A stretch of 14,233 bases of DNA, from contig JACWAC010000014.1 in the NCBI GenBank assembly GCA_014874235.1, positions 1 to 14,233 of the forward strand, read 5' to 3'. Shown here in pieces: positions 1 through 6,747 of the stretch (position 1 is its first letter; every line of letters begins with the position of its first letter). The position numbers were made by a program, and so were the translations under genes. The stretch comes from Thermoplasmatales archaeon (GTDB lineage: Archaea > Thermoplasmatota > Thermoplasmata > Thermoplasmatales > GCA-001856825). The notes under the pieces were generated by a model. It saw nothing but the letters and a program-made list of their open reading frames with translations, did not search any database and had not been told where the DNA came from.

Positions 1-228
1 TGCTATATATTGGGGACTTTATTTAAAGCTTGTCTCCGATTTCCTCTAAAATTCTAAGCGTTATCAATCTAAGGGTCCGTTTCTGGTCAAGGCACTCAAT
101 CCACACGTCCGGGATTACTCAAAACTTGGTAAACGGATTGATTATAATTTTCTGAAGTAATTCGTTTGCATCTCAAATTTCTTGAAAAGATCGGAGAAAT
201 TCTGTTTTCAGCCTACTAAATACGAAAC

Positions 229-236
229 GTTTAAGC
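229..236 (+). promoter_or_regulatory. Putative TATA box of the small membrane protein gene
   Basis: GTTTAAGC preceded by a BRE-like CGAAAC (223-228). A start of transcription about 25 nt downstream (near 258) would leave a leader of about 40 nt carrying the AGGAGGTG ribosome-binding site. This leadered arrangement differs from the leaderless genes in the rest of the window. Confidence 0.4.
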
Positions 237-284
237 GATGTTCTCTGGAAAGCGAGAGGTTGACCAAACTCTTTGGTTGAACAA

Positions 285-292
285 AGGAGGTG
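285..292 (+). promoter_or_regulatory. Strong Shine-Dalgarno deciding the start at 299
   Basis: AGGAGGTG lies 6 nt before ATG 299. The upstream in-frame GTG at 290 is part of this ribosome-binding site itself and so is unlikely to be the initiation codon. Confidence 0.8.
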
Positions 293-298
293 AAAACG

Positions 299-640
299 AT
301 GGAACAAGATGACGGCTACCAGATATCGAAAATATTGCTCATAATCGGTGGTATCATTGCTCTGGTTCTCGGGGCTACATCTATAGCCCAAATTGGATTC
401 AGAGGATTTGCGACGACTACCTTTGGCCTGTACAGCTCGCTATTGCTACTTGCAGTAGGCATAATTGCATTAGTTTCAGTAAACTGGATCAAGAGTCAAA
501 CAACTGCAATAGCTCTGGCTTTACTAGGTTTCATAGCGGGCGGAGTTGGCGGAATATTGGTAGCAATTGGCGGAATAGTTTCGGTTCTCTCCAAACACAC
601 ACTCAAAGAGGACAAATCCAAGAATACGGCCTTAGCCTGA
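299..640 (+). CDS. Small multi-pass membrane protein of unknown function
   Basis: A 113-residue hydrophobic protein, not recognised as a named family. Three hydrophobic segments are visible, at about residues 11-32, 43-64 and 70-97. The last is long and glycine-rich (GGVGGILVAIGG) and could be two short helices. A charged N-terminus (EQDDG) precedes the first segment, and a lysine/glutamate-rich tail (KHTLKEDKSK) follows the last. No catalytic motif or signal cleavage site is seen. The start is ATG 299, because a perfect AGGAGGTG sits 6 nt upstream and the alternative GTG at 290 lies inside that site. It is a single gene with its own promoter and terminator. It resembles the general build of small DUF4064-like membrane proteins, but that is only a build-level similarity and is not a functional claim. 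Confidence 0.75.
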   Translation: MEQDDGYQISKILLIIGGIIALVLGATSIAQIGFRGFATTTFGLYSSLLLLAVGIIALVSVNWIKSQTTAIALALLGFIAGGVGGILVAIGGIVSVLSKHTLKEDKSKNTALA

Positions 641-658
641 ATACCTTATCGGAGAGAA

Positions 659-712
659 AGATCGGACTGTATTATGAGTCTGAACACTAGGTGGATCCGA
701 TCTATTTTTTTG
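659..712 (+). terminator. Hairpin plus T-run after the small membrane protein gene
   Basis: AGATCGGA (659-666) and its exact complement TCCGATCT (696-703) form an 8-bp stem around a 29-nt loop, followed by TATTTTTTTGA. It lies 19 nt past the stop codon. Archaea terminate mainly at T-rich tracts, so the T-run is the functional candidate and the stem is an accessory feature. Confidence 0.5.
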
Positions 713-808
713 ATAATTTTTGATCACCATTATGTTCAGCCAGAATTGACATTCCGCAGTTAGCGTAATAATTGAATAAGTCTCGGGTAATGAACTGTTG
801 TGGAAGAC

Positions 809-816
809 TTAAATAT
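809..816 (+). promoter_or_regulatory. TATA box of the methyltransferase gene
   Basis: TTAAATAT is centred about 25 nt before ATG 837. That places transcription initiation at or next to the start codon, so the mRNA is predicted to be leaderless. No Shine-Dalgarno is present. Confidence 0.55.
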
Positions 817-836
817 TAGCTTTCTAAGATGACGTA

Positions 837-1451
837 ATGCTAAACGACGATTTCTGGGACTATTTTGAAAAGAAGGGTGTGTCTGTCTCGAACGTAAAAT
901 CACTCTTGAAGGAAAGCAAGGAAGTGGTCGATTACGAACGAAGTACGCTAAAGAATGGCCGCTATTGGCAGATATCAAAGGACGAGGTCAGGTCCATGTA
1001 TTCCGTCATTCGAGAGAGAAAACCCAATGTTGTAATTGAGACGGGCATGGGGTCTGGAGTTTCAACGACAAGCATTCTATCTGCTATGAAGAAACATGGA
1101 AGGCTCATAAGCATAGATCCGGGGATTCCGTACGGAAAAGGAGACAGAGAAGTCGGTTTCTTAATACCTTCCAATTTGAGATCTAACCTCGAATACATAA
1201 AGGGTACATCGACAGAGAGGCTGGTTGAAGTGTTAGATTCCTTGTCAAGTCTCGATGTTTTTTTCCACGATTCGGATCATTCCTATCAGAATGTGATGTT
1301 TGAATTGAATTCTGTTTGGCAAAAAATACGAAAAAATCCTCTGATACTGATAGATAACTACGACTGGTCGAATGCGGCTAAAGACTTTGCAAAGGAGAAG
1401 AATTTGAAGCTCAGAAATCTCGCTGATGATCTCGCGCTGTTGTCAAAATGA
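837..1451 (+). CDS. Class I SAM-dependent methyltransferase (Methyltransf_24-like)
   Basis: A 204-residue Rossmann-fold methyltransferase. Motif I is VVIETGMGSGVST (residues 65-77, the SAM-binding loop). The acidic residue ending strand 2 is D94 in LISIDPG. FFHDSDHSY (142-150) matches the D-x-DHSY motif typical of the Methyltransf_24 family of O-methyltransferase-like proteins. Residues 1-60 form an N-terminal helical cap. Substrate is not predictable; relatives include small-molecule and sugar methyltransferases. The start ATG 837 is supported by a TATA box 25 nt upstream with no Shine-Dalgarno, implying a leaderless mRNA. It is monocistronic and converges on truA, with only 24 nt between the stop codons. 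The family assignment is secure, the role is not. Confidence 0.85.
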   Translation: MLNDDFWDYFEKKGVSVSNVKSLLKESKEVVDYERSTLKNGRYWQISKDEVRSMYSVIRERKPNVVIETGMGSGVSTTSILSAMKKHGRLISIDPGIPYGKGDREVGFLIPSNLRSNLEYIKGTSTERLVEVLDSLSSLDVFFHDSDHSYQNVMFELNSVWQKIRKNPLILIDNYDWSNAAKDFAKEKNLKLRNLADDLALLSK

Positions 1452-1475
1452 GAGTGTGGAGATGATTTCGATCTG

Positions 1476-2246
1476 CTACAATCCAAGAAATTTGATGGAA
1501 TCAGCCAGCTCTCTCACAGTGTCATCTATGCTTGATATCCAGTAGAAATCCTGGAAGATTCTCGCTCTCAATGTTGCCAGATTTCTCGATTCATATCTCT
1601 TGAATTCAAAGGGAGTCTTCGTTCTGTACAGTATGAGATTGTTTGGTTTTCCCTTGTATCTCGATCTTCGTTTTCCTGAGAGTAATTCGATCCATTCCTC
1701 ATCAGATACCCCTCCTTCGGATCGCTTGATTATGGACTCTGCAGCTATCCTCACAAAATTCCACGAGAAGGACCTGCCCTTGAAGAGAAAGATGGTATGA
1801 GTCTTCCCGATTGAAAACTCTATTCGCGAAAGAACTACTCTCTTCGACGGGTCTCGTGAGAATGACTCCAGTTTCCCCTTCAGAAACTCTCTTATGGTTC
1901 TTTGGAGTGTTTTCTTGTTCAAACTGTGATCGCAGAAATAGAGGTATTCCTTTTCAAACGTCTTTCTTAGGTTCACGAACTCATCTGCTTCATAAAACCC
2001 TAAAACAGCAATTCCCTTTAGTGAGTCCACTATCTTGCAGACCTTCTTCACATCATCGTGTTCAACTTCTATTATAGAGGATGCTGACCTTACGCGGGCA
2101 TCCGTTCTGGAAGAGCCATAAACTTTCTTTACGCCGATTGGGGAGAGAGCTCTCAGGATCTCTCCCTGAACTGTCCTTACGTCCGGCTGAACCTGGAAGC
2201 CATAAAACGAATCATCGTATGCAATCTCGAGGAGGCAATATTTCAT
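1476..2246 (-). CDS. truA: tRNA pseudouridine synthase TruA
   Basis: Makes pseudouridine at positions 38-40 of the tRNA anticodon arm. In 256 residues the sequence shows the N-terminal YDDSFYGFQ (family Y-D-G-T-x-F-x-G-x-Q), the RTVQGEI element, and the catalytic loop GSSRTDARVR with nucleophile Asp49. A later FSWNFVRIAAESI matches the family's F-x-x-x-M-V-R-x-x-x-G helix. The longest frame starts at 2261, but the internal ATG at 2246 gives MKYCLLEIAYDD, the usual TruA N-terminus. It also lies about 30 nt after a TATA-like GTATATTT (2280-2273), fitting leaderless transcription, so I chose 2246. It is downstream of RNase Z on the same strand, 119 nt away, and probably transcribed mainly from its own promoter. 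The usual catalytic context GRTDAGVHA is relaxed to SRTDARVRS, which is common in archaeal members. Confidence 0.92.
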   Translation of the reverse strand: MKYCLLEIAYDDSFYGFQVQPDVRTVQGEILRALSPIGVKKVYGSSRTDARVRSASSIIEVEHDDVKKVCKIVDSLKGIAVLGFYEADEFVNLRKTFEKEYLYFCDHSLNKKTLQRTIREFLKGKLESFSRDPSKRVVLSRIEFSIGKTHTIFLFKGRSFSWNFVRIAAESIIKRSEGGVSDEEWIELLSGKRRSRYKGKPNNLILYRTKTPFEFKRYESRNLATLRARIFQDFYWISSIDDTVRELADSIKFLGL

Positions 2247-2272
2247 TTCTTGATCGTCCATGTAGTCAAAGG

Positions 2273-2280
2273 AAATATAC
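2273..2280 (-). promoter_or_regulatory. TATA box of truA
   Basis: Minus-strand GTATATTT, centred about 30 nt before ATG 2246 but only about 15 nt before the longer-frame ATG 2261. The spacing supports the shorter protein. Confidence 0.45.
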
Positions 2281-2365
2281 GTTTTCGGTAATGATCTGGA
2301 TCTGATGTGCTGGTACAGGAAACCTTACACAACTGACGTTTGAATTTCTCCCTGGGACCGATATT

Positions 2366-3280
2366 CTAGTCGTTAATGTTGACTTCCATTTCCATGAGTT
2401 CTTCAGCCGCAGTTACGTTTGGAAAGATAGATTTTGCCTCATCCACGATCGGCTTTATGTCGTTGTATCTAGGGCTAAAATGGACAAGAATCAACTTCTT
2501 TGTATTTGAGTCCCTCGCCTGAATTCCTGCATCCTTCCCGGTGGAGTGGCCATAGGAAATCACTTTGCTCTGATTGGTTTTGTCGCCAGTCGATTCGTGT
2601 ATGAGAACGGTTGAGTTCTTGAATAGATCAAGGAGGCTTTCGTCCCTCCTGGTGTCACCAGAATACGATATCTTTCTCCCCCTCCTTATGCCTGCAGATA
2701 TGTCCTCAATATTGATCGTCTTGCCATTCACCCTTGCAGATCCTTCTTTCCTGATCTTTTCGAGGAGATTTCTCGGTACTTTGAGTTCCTTGATCTTCGA
2801 TTCTTCCAGTTTTGCATAATCCTTTTCAGTTAGCGCATAACAGAGTGCTGGTATAGTGTGGCTAGCTTTTGCATAGGCAACGGAATAATCACCGAAATCG
2901 ATCGAGCCACTTCCTTTCAACTCTTCGATCCTCATCTCAAAGTTCAGGGAGTAGTAACCTATCGACAACAGATTTCCCAAGACCGTTGAAGCACCTATCG
3001 GACCGTATATTTCGAGTGGTTCGGTTCTTCCGTAGAAACTCATCGTCTGGATCAATCCCGGAAGTCCCAGGAAGTGATCACCGTGGAAATGAGTAATGAA
3101 AATCTTCTTTATTCTCATCAGTGAGAGGGAACTCTTCATCAACGAAGTCTGTGCGGTCTCTCCACAATCGAAGAGAATAGCCTCGTCGTTAATCCTCACT
3201 CCTACGCTTAGGGTATTTCTCTGTGGCGTTGGCCATGAACCTCCCGTTCCAAGAAAATAGAGTCTGATAGAGGAAATCAT
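2366..3280 (-). CDS. rnz: Ribonuclease Z (tRNA 3' endonuclease)
   Basis: A metallo-beta-lactamase-fold zinc endonuclease that cuts the 3' trailer from tRNA precursors. The 304-residue length is normal for the short RNase Z form. Visible motifs in order: FLGTGGS near residue 9, FDCGE (37-41), the zinc signature HFHGDH (64-69) followed by FLGLPG, a SHT histidine near 140, YSGDTR, HEST, GHSTG and HFSPRY at the C-terminal end, which together cover the expected metal ligands. The start is ATG 3280, which overlaps the thiI stop by one base (TGATG); a TTG one codon upstream is the alternative. A GGTAGGT lies just before the start. The overlap implies translational coupling to thiI, and both products act on tRNA. 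Confidence 0.95.
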   Translation of the reverse strand: MISSIRLYFLGTGGSWPTPQRNTLSVGVRINDEAILFDCGETAQTSLMKSSLSLMRIKKIFITHFHGDHFLGLPGLIQTMSFYGRTEPLEIYGPIGASTVLGNLLSIGYYSLNFEMRIEELKGSGSIDFGDYSVAYAKASHTIPALCYALTEKDYAKLEESKIKELKVPRNLLEKIRKEGSARVNGKTINIEDISAGIRRGRKISYSGDTRRDESLLDLFKNSTVLIHESTGDKTNQSKVISYGHSTGKDAGIQARDSNTKKLILVHFSPRYNDIKPIVDEAKSIFPNVTAAEELMEMEVNIND

Positions 3281-4371
3281 CAAGACCTACCGAGTATCTT
3301 CAGTTCTACTGCCTTCATCTCTTCCGGGCTACTCTTGGTTCTGGGTCTGGGCGGCAGAAAATAGCAGTCGCACGACGAGGTATCTGAAAGGAATATGTCG
3401 AAAGCACCGATCTTCTCCGACAGCCTCTCTATTTCGATCTTGTCAAAACCGATGAGGGGTCTGAAGATTGGCATGTTCACATTTCCTTCTATCGTGTTCA
3501 GGTTGTCCAGGGTCTGGCTAGCCACCTGCCCCAGGTCCTCTCCAGTTATTATCGCCTTTCCTCCGATTTCCCGCGCGTAGTTCTCTCCCTCTTTGTACAT
3601 CTCCCTCTTGCAGAAGATGCACGTCCATCTCTGTTCGTTGTTCTTTCTCAGTTCCAGCACGGTCTTCCCTATCATCTTCCTGTGATCCATTATCTTTATC
3701 TCTATTGGATAGGGAGAATACAGTTCCAGAAGTTCCTTGTTTCTGAACACCTTTTCAAGGGTACGAGAGCTCTGGAAATAGTGTATGAGATTGAGTTCCA
3801 TCCCCCTCTTCAACATCATGTATGCCGCCACAGGAGAATCGATTCCAGCCGATATCAGCGCAACTCCCTTTCCCTGAGATCTCACAGGCATTCCACCTAC
3901 TCCCTGAACCGTATCGTCGTAGATGTACGAGAATTTCGAACCAATATCGACCCCGATGTTCTTGTCGAAGTTGAATAGGTCGACCTTCGCTTCGGGGTTC
4001 GTGTCCAGAACTATTTCGCCCAATCTCGCAGAAAATTGTTGCGATGTGATGGGGAAGTTCTTGTCCCTCCTGTTCACCGTGATTCTGAATTTCCCCTTGA
4101 CTTCTATCTGTGAAACCCTATTCTCTATTTCTTCTATTGTCGAGTTTACTCTCTCGACAACCGAAAAGGAGGCAATCCCAAACACTCTTGAAAGTATGTG
4201 ATCCACTCCGCCCTCTGTCTCCACTATGAGTCGTGACTCTTCAGTTTTCACTTTCCCCTTGACGGAACTCTCGTTGAGTTTGGCCATTATGTTTCTCGAG
4301 AGCAACTCCTCGAAGTAGTTCCTGTTATCGCCTTTAGTACCTATCTCCGAGTACCTTACCAGGGTTAGCAC
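3280..4371 (-). CDS. thiI: tRNA 4-thiouridine synthetase ThiI (archaeal, without rhodanese domain)
   Basis: Forms 4-thiouridine at tRNA position 8 using ATP; bacterial homologues also serve thiamine synthesis. Layout of the 363 residues: ferredoxin-like N-terminus (LVRYSEIGTKG), THUMP domain about 60-165, PP-loop SAGIDSP at 174-180, a CIFC pair at 251-254, the signature TGEDLGQVASQT at 276-287, and SSCDCYFLPP near 332-341, where C334 aligns roughly with the family's C-terminal cysteine. No rhodanese domain follows, as in archaeal ThiI; there the CxxC pair is reported as essential in Methanococcus. The start is GTG 4371. Weak TATA-like boxes lie upstream on the minus strand (GATTAAAG about 23 nt, CTTTAAAC about 10 nt). 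First gene of the tRNA-processing block, coupled to RNase Z. Confidence 0.93.
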   Translation of the reverse strand: MLTLVRYSEIGTKGDNRNYFEELLSRNIMAKLNESSVKGKVKTEESRLIVETEGGVDHILSRVFGIASFSVVERVNSTIEEIENRVSQIEVKGKFRITVNRRDKNFPITSQQFSARLGEIVLDTNPEAKVDLFNFDKNIGVDIGSKFSYIYDDTVQGVGGMPVRSQGKGVALISAGIDSPVAAYMMLKRGMELNLIHYFQSSRTLEKVFRNKELLELYSPYPIEIKIMDHRKMIGKTVLELRKNNEQRWTCIFCKREMYKEGENYAREIGGKAIITGEDLGQVASQTLDNLNTIEGNVNMPIFRPLIGFDKIEIERLSEKIGAFDIFLSDTSSCDCYFLPPRPRTKSSPEEMKAVELKILGRS

Positions 4372-4648
4372 AACGGTTTAAAGTATCCTCTTTAATCAAC
4401 TTTTCTTCGCTCCTATCCAAAAGCGTGACATCGACTAACTTCCAGAAACAAGGTGGTTTGCAGACGATCTCCCTGCATAGGAGATGTAAAAAATCAAATG
4501 AAGCAATTGGCTTTCCTTACACAAGCTTCCCCTTTATCGCTCGATATCTTTTGGCCATCTCCTCTTGGGACCTTCGTTCTAGGGATTGTTTGATACTCTA
4601 GGTTTTCAAAAACAAAAATTAATACTAATGCGATATATTACTCAGAAA
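4372..4648. other. Intergenic region between divergent thiI and marC
   Basis: 277 bases between two divergent promoters. It holds the thiI TATA-like elements on the minus strand and the marC TATA on the plus strand. A minus-strand mini-frame from ATG 4558 encodes 13 residues (MAKRYRAIKGKLV), then TAA, then another open stretch in the same frame that runs into the thiI start. It could be a decayed fragment or chance. Nothing else is supported. Confidence 0.4.
4618..4625 (+). promoter_or_regulatory. TATA box of the MarC-family gene
   Basis: ATTAATAC with an A-rich BRE-like CAAAAA just upstream. Its centre is about 27-28 nt before ATG 4649, matching the spacing seen for the Sua5-like gene and implying a leaderless mRNA. 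It rejects the longer-frame starts at 4586 and 4628. Confidence 0.5.
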
Positions 4649-5260
4649 ATGAGCGTACTCTACGACTTCCTCCACATTACCATAGAACTCTTCGTCGTCG
4701 TAGACCCATTCGCCGCCATGATCATGTTCATAGCATTTGCCAAGGGGGAGACGGTAAAGGAAAGGAGAAATTTGGTCAACGACGCTACCATCTCCAGTTT
4801 CTTGATTCTCCTCTTTTTTGCGTTTGCAGGCTCTGTCATCCTCCGTTACTTCGGGATATCTCTTGCAGCTCTCGAGATAGCCGGGGGAATACTGATTCTG
4901 CTGACCAGTATAGAGATGGTCACAGAAGGAGACAAGCCTTCGGGAAAGAAGGGTGAGGAGATGGGTGGAGCGGTAAAGAGGGATGTCGGAATTGTGCCCC
5001 TGGGAACTCCGCTGCTTGCCGGTCCTGGCGCGATTTCCTTGATCATTCTGTTGATGAGCAAATACAATCCCATATTGGTAGTATCGGGACTGGTAGTTGT
5101 AGCCGTTATCACTTTTATGCTCTTCATGTCAAGCTTTTATCTATACAACATCATAAAGGAAAAGGGTGCGAGAGCGCTGACGAGAGTGTTTGGTATCCTT
5201 GTTGCGGGATTTGCCGTTCAGTACATTCTTGCGGGTGTGATTCTTTTCTTCAATCTGTGA
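4649..5260 (+). CDS. MarC/YhgN-family integral membrane protein
   Basis: A 203-residue protein of the MarC (UPF0056) family, multi-pass inner-membrane proteins whose transported substrate is not established. Six hydrophobic segments are visible: about 8-30, 48-68, 71-92, 112-136, 141-164 and 175-202. Family hallmarks are the first-helix DPFAAM (19-24, in the place of N-P-x-G) and VPLGTPLLAGPGAIS (about 114-128), the diagnostic P-L-L-A-G-P-G-A motif of the second repeat. A charged loop (GDKPSGKKGEE) joins the halves. ATG 4649 was chosen over the longest frame because the extra 21 residues are not family-like and the TATA box fits 4649. The Sua5-like gene follows after 40 nt with its own TATA. 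Early names linking this family to antibiotic resistance are not well supported. Confidence 0.88.
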   Translation: MSVLYDFLHITIELFVVVDPFAAMIMFIAFAKGETVKERRNLVNDATISSFLILLFFAFAGSVILRYFGISLAALEIAGGILILLTSIEMVTEGDKPSGKKGEEMGGAVKRDVGIVPLGTPLLAGPGAISLIILLMSKYNPILVVSGLVVVAVITFMLFMSSFYLYNIIKEKGARALTRVFGILVAGFAVQYILAGVILFFNL

Positions 5261-5269
5261 GGTCATTAA

Positions 5270-5277
5270 TTTATTAA
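5270..5277 (+). promoter_or_regulatory. TATA box of the Sua5-like gene
   Basis: TTTATTAA is centred about 27-28 nt before ATG 5301, consistent with a leaderless transcript. A four-codon mini-frame starting at ATG 5290 lies between and ends at a TGA overlapping ATG 5301; it is probably chance. Confidence 0.55.
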
Positions 5278-5300
5278 TAGAGTGAAACTATGACACTCCC

Positions 5301-5897
5301 ATGACGGAAGTCAATGCGGACATCACGAACGTTCAGTTGATAGCAGATGCTATGGCGAGAGGTCCGGTTGTTCTGCCTACGGAGACGTTGTATGCACTCT
5401 CCGTCCCCATAAACAGCAAGTCGGGATACGACATGGTATACGCGCTCAAGAAGATCAAGATGCAGAGCGCGAGTCCCATTGGGTTCTATGGACTGAGGGA
5501 TATGGAGAAATACTGCATCATGGATGAGGGGGCCAAAAACATAGTCAGGAACCTAATGCCTGGTCCGCTGACCCTCATACTGAAATCCAAGATGGAAGCT
5601 CACTGGGTGGTGAATGAGAGGATAGCAGCGAGGATCTCTTCTAGTCTTCTTGTGAGAGAAATAGTCAGGAAAGTCGGACCCATAACGTTGGTCGGAGCAA
5701 ACATTCGAGGTTTCAGGTCTTCCGCAGATCTCAAAGAGATAATGGGACAGTTCGGTGATAAAGTCAGGCTGTACGTGAATGGAGGAGAAATCAGCGGAAT
5801 ACCCACAACAATCTATGACTACACCACCAAGAAAATGTTAAGAGAGGGAATGATTACCCTTAAGTCAATAAAGGAGGCAGAGCATGGAATTCGATAA
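5301..5897 (+). CDS. Divergent Sua5/YciO/YrdC-family protein
   Basis: The family makes threonylcarbamoyl-AMP for the t6A37 tRNA modification. In 198 residues the fold markers are PTETLYAL (26-33), ALKKIK (48-53), MPGPLTLIL (86-94), GANIRG (132-137) and a C-terminal PTTIYDYTTKKMLREG that matches the family's P-S-T-I-V-D...R-x-G end. Several active-site positions are off consensus: the K-x-R dipeptide reads K-x-K, the S-A-N-x-S-G motif reads G-A-N-I-R-G, and the R-V-P motif reads R-I-S. The start ATG 5301 fits the TATA box. Its end overlaps the map start by 14 nt, implying co-transcription. It may be the true TsaC equivalent of a divergent lineage, or a YciO-like paralogue with another role. 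Confidence 0.8.
   Translation: MTEVNADITNVQLIADAMARGPVVLPTETLYALSVPINSKSGYDMVYALKKIKMQSASPIGFYGLRDMEKYCIMDEGAKNIVRNLMPGPLTLILKSKMEAHWVVNERIAARISSSLLVREIVRKVGPITLVGANIRGFRSSADLKEIMGQFGDKVRLYVNGGEISGIPTTIYDYTTKKMLREGMITLKSIKEAEHGIR
5871..5877 (+). promoter_or_regulatory. Shine-Dalgarno for map inside the upstream gene
   Basis: AAGGAGG lies 6 nt before ATG 5884, inside the last codons of the Sua5-like gene. This promoter-distal gene has a full ribosome-binding site, while the first gene of the pair appears leaderless. Confidence 0.75.
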
Positions 5898-6747
5898 CTA
5901 CGTCCAGTCAGGAAAGATCGCTTCCAAGGCCAGGAAGGAAGGATACAAGATGATTGAGGAGGGTTTTGAACTGAGGAAGTTGGCTGATTATCTTGAGGAT
6001 CTAATAAGGGGAGAGGGGGCCAACATCGGATTTCCAGTCAATCTTTCAATCAACCATGAGGCTGCCCATTTCACTCCTGCTCCAGACACAGACCTAAGGT
6101 TCCAGCAGGGGGACCTGGTGAAACTCGATCTAGGCGCTGAGATAGAAGGCTGTCTTGCAGACACAGCTGTGACAAAGGAAGTCACCACCAATGAGTGGGC
6201 AAAACTCATCAAGGCGTCAGAAGAGGCTGTTGAAAATGCAATCAAGAAAGTGAAAGTCGGGGCTCTCACGTCGGAGATTGGGAGGGAAGTTGAATCGACG
6301 ATCAGGAGATATGGTTACAATCCAATATACAACCTGACCGGACATACCCTAGAAAAATATGTGCTTCACGCCGGAACAGCATTCCCAAACTACGATGATG
6401 GGTCAAGGGTTAAGCTGTACCCGGGTATGACTTTTGCAATCGAACCTTTCGCAACAACGGGCAGGGGAAGGGTGAAAGGACTCGAGTTCGGAAACATAAT
6501 GCTCTGCCTGAAAGAGGATTCAGACGAATCATTAAAAACGCTTCGGAAGGTCTCGAGGGGGCTGCCATTCTCAATGAGAGATGCAGCAAGAAGCGTTGAA
6601 AATCATGATTACGTCATAAAGGAAGCGCAGAAGAAGAAATACATCTATTTTTATCCAATCCTGAAAGAGAACAAGGGAGAGATGGTTTCACAGACGGAGC
6701 ATTCCGTTTATCTCAGAGAGGACGGCCCCGTTGTAACAACTTTGTGA
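5884..6747 (+). CDS. map: Methionine aminopeptidase, type II
   Basis: Removes the initiator methionine from new proteins in the cytosol, using two metal ions. All five metal ligands of the pita-bread fold are present: D82 (VKLDLGAE), D93 (LADTAVT), H154 (LTGHTLEKY), E187 (AIEPFA) and E272 (SQTEHSV). The substrate-contacting H62 occurs in NHEAAHFTP. The 287 residues and the roughly 55-residue insertion before the last glutamate (about 205-262) mark the archaeal/eukaryotic type II form. The start ATG 5884 has AAGGAGG 6 nt upstream and overlaps the preceding Sua5-like gene by 14 nt, so the two are probably translated from one mRNA. Its 3' end overlaps the convergent tmk gene by 35 nt. Confidence 0.96.
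   Translation: MEFDNYVQSGKIASKARKEGYKMIEEGFELRKLADYLEDLIRGEGANIGFPVNLSINHEAAHFTPAPDTDLRFQQGDLVKLDLGAEIEGCLADTAVTKEVTTNEWAKLIKASEEAVENAIKKVKVGALTSEIGREVESTIRRYGYNPIYNLTGHTLEKYVLHAGTAFPNYDDGSRVKLYPGMTFAIEPFATTGRGRVKGLEFGNIMLCLKEDSDESLKTLRKVSRGLPFSMRDAARSVENHDYVIKEAQKKKYIYFYPILKENKGEMVSQTEHSVYLREDGPVVTTL

Larger units (their letters stand above)
1..298. other. Intergenic leader region without a confident gene
   Basis: No intact gene is visible in the first 298 bases. The right end is the leader of the small membrane protein gene: a TATA-like stretch GTTTAAGC at 229-236 preceded by purine-rich CGAAAC, and a strong Shine-Dalgarno at 285-292. On the minus strand the frame ending at TAA 25-23 reads in a protein-like way but is cut by TGA stops near 120 and at 175-173, so it may be the tail of a decayed gene. 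I found no tRNA-like T-loop or cloverleaf. Confidence 0.5.

Noticed and set aside
2288..2340. C/D box sRNA-like elements (AATGATC, CTGATG, CTGA) between rnz and truA
   Set aside because: The C and D' boxes leave only about 5 nt for a guide, and box C departs from RUGAUGA.
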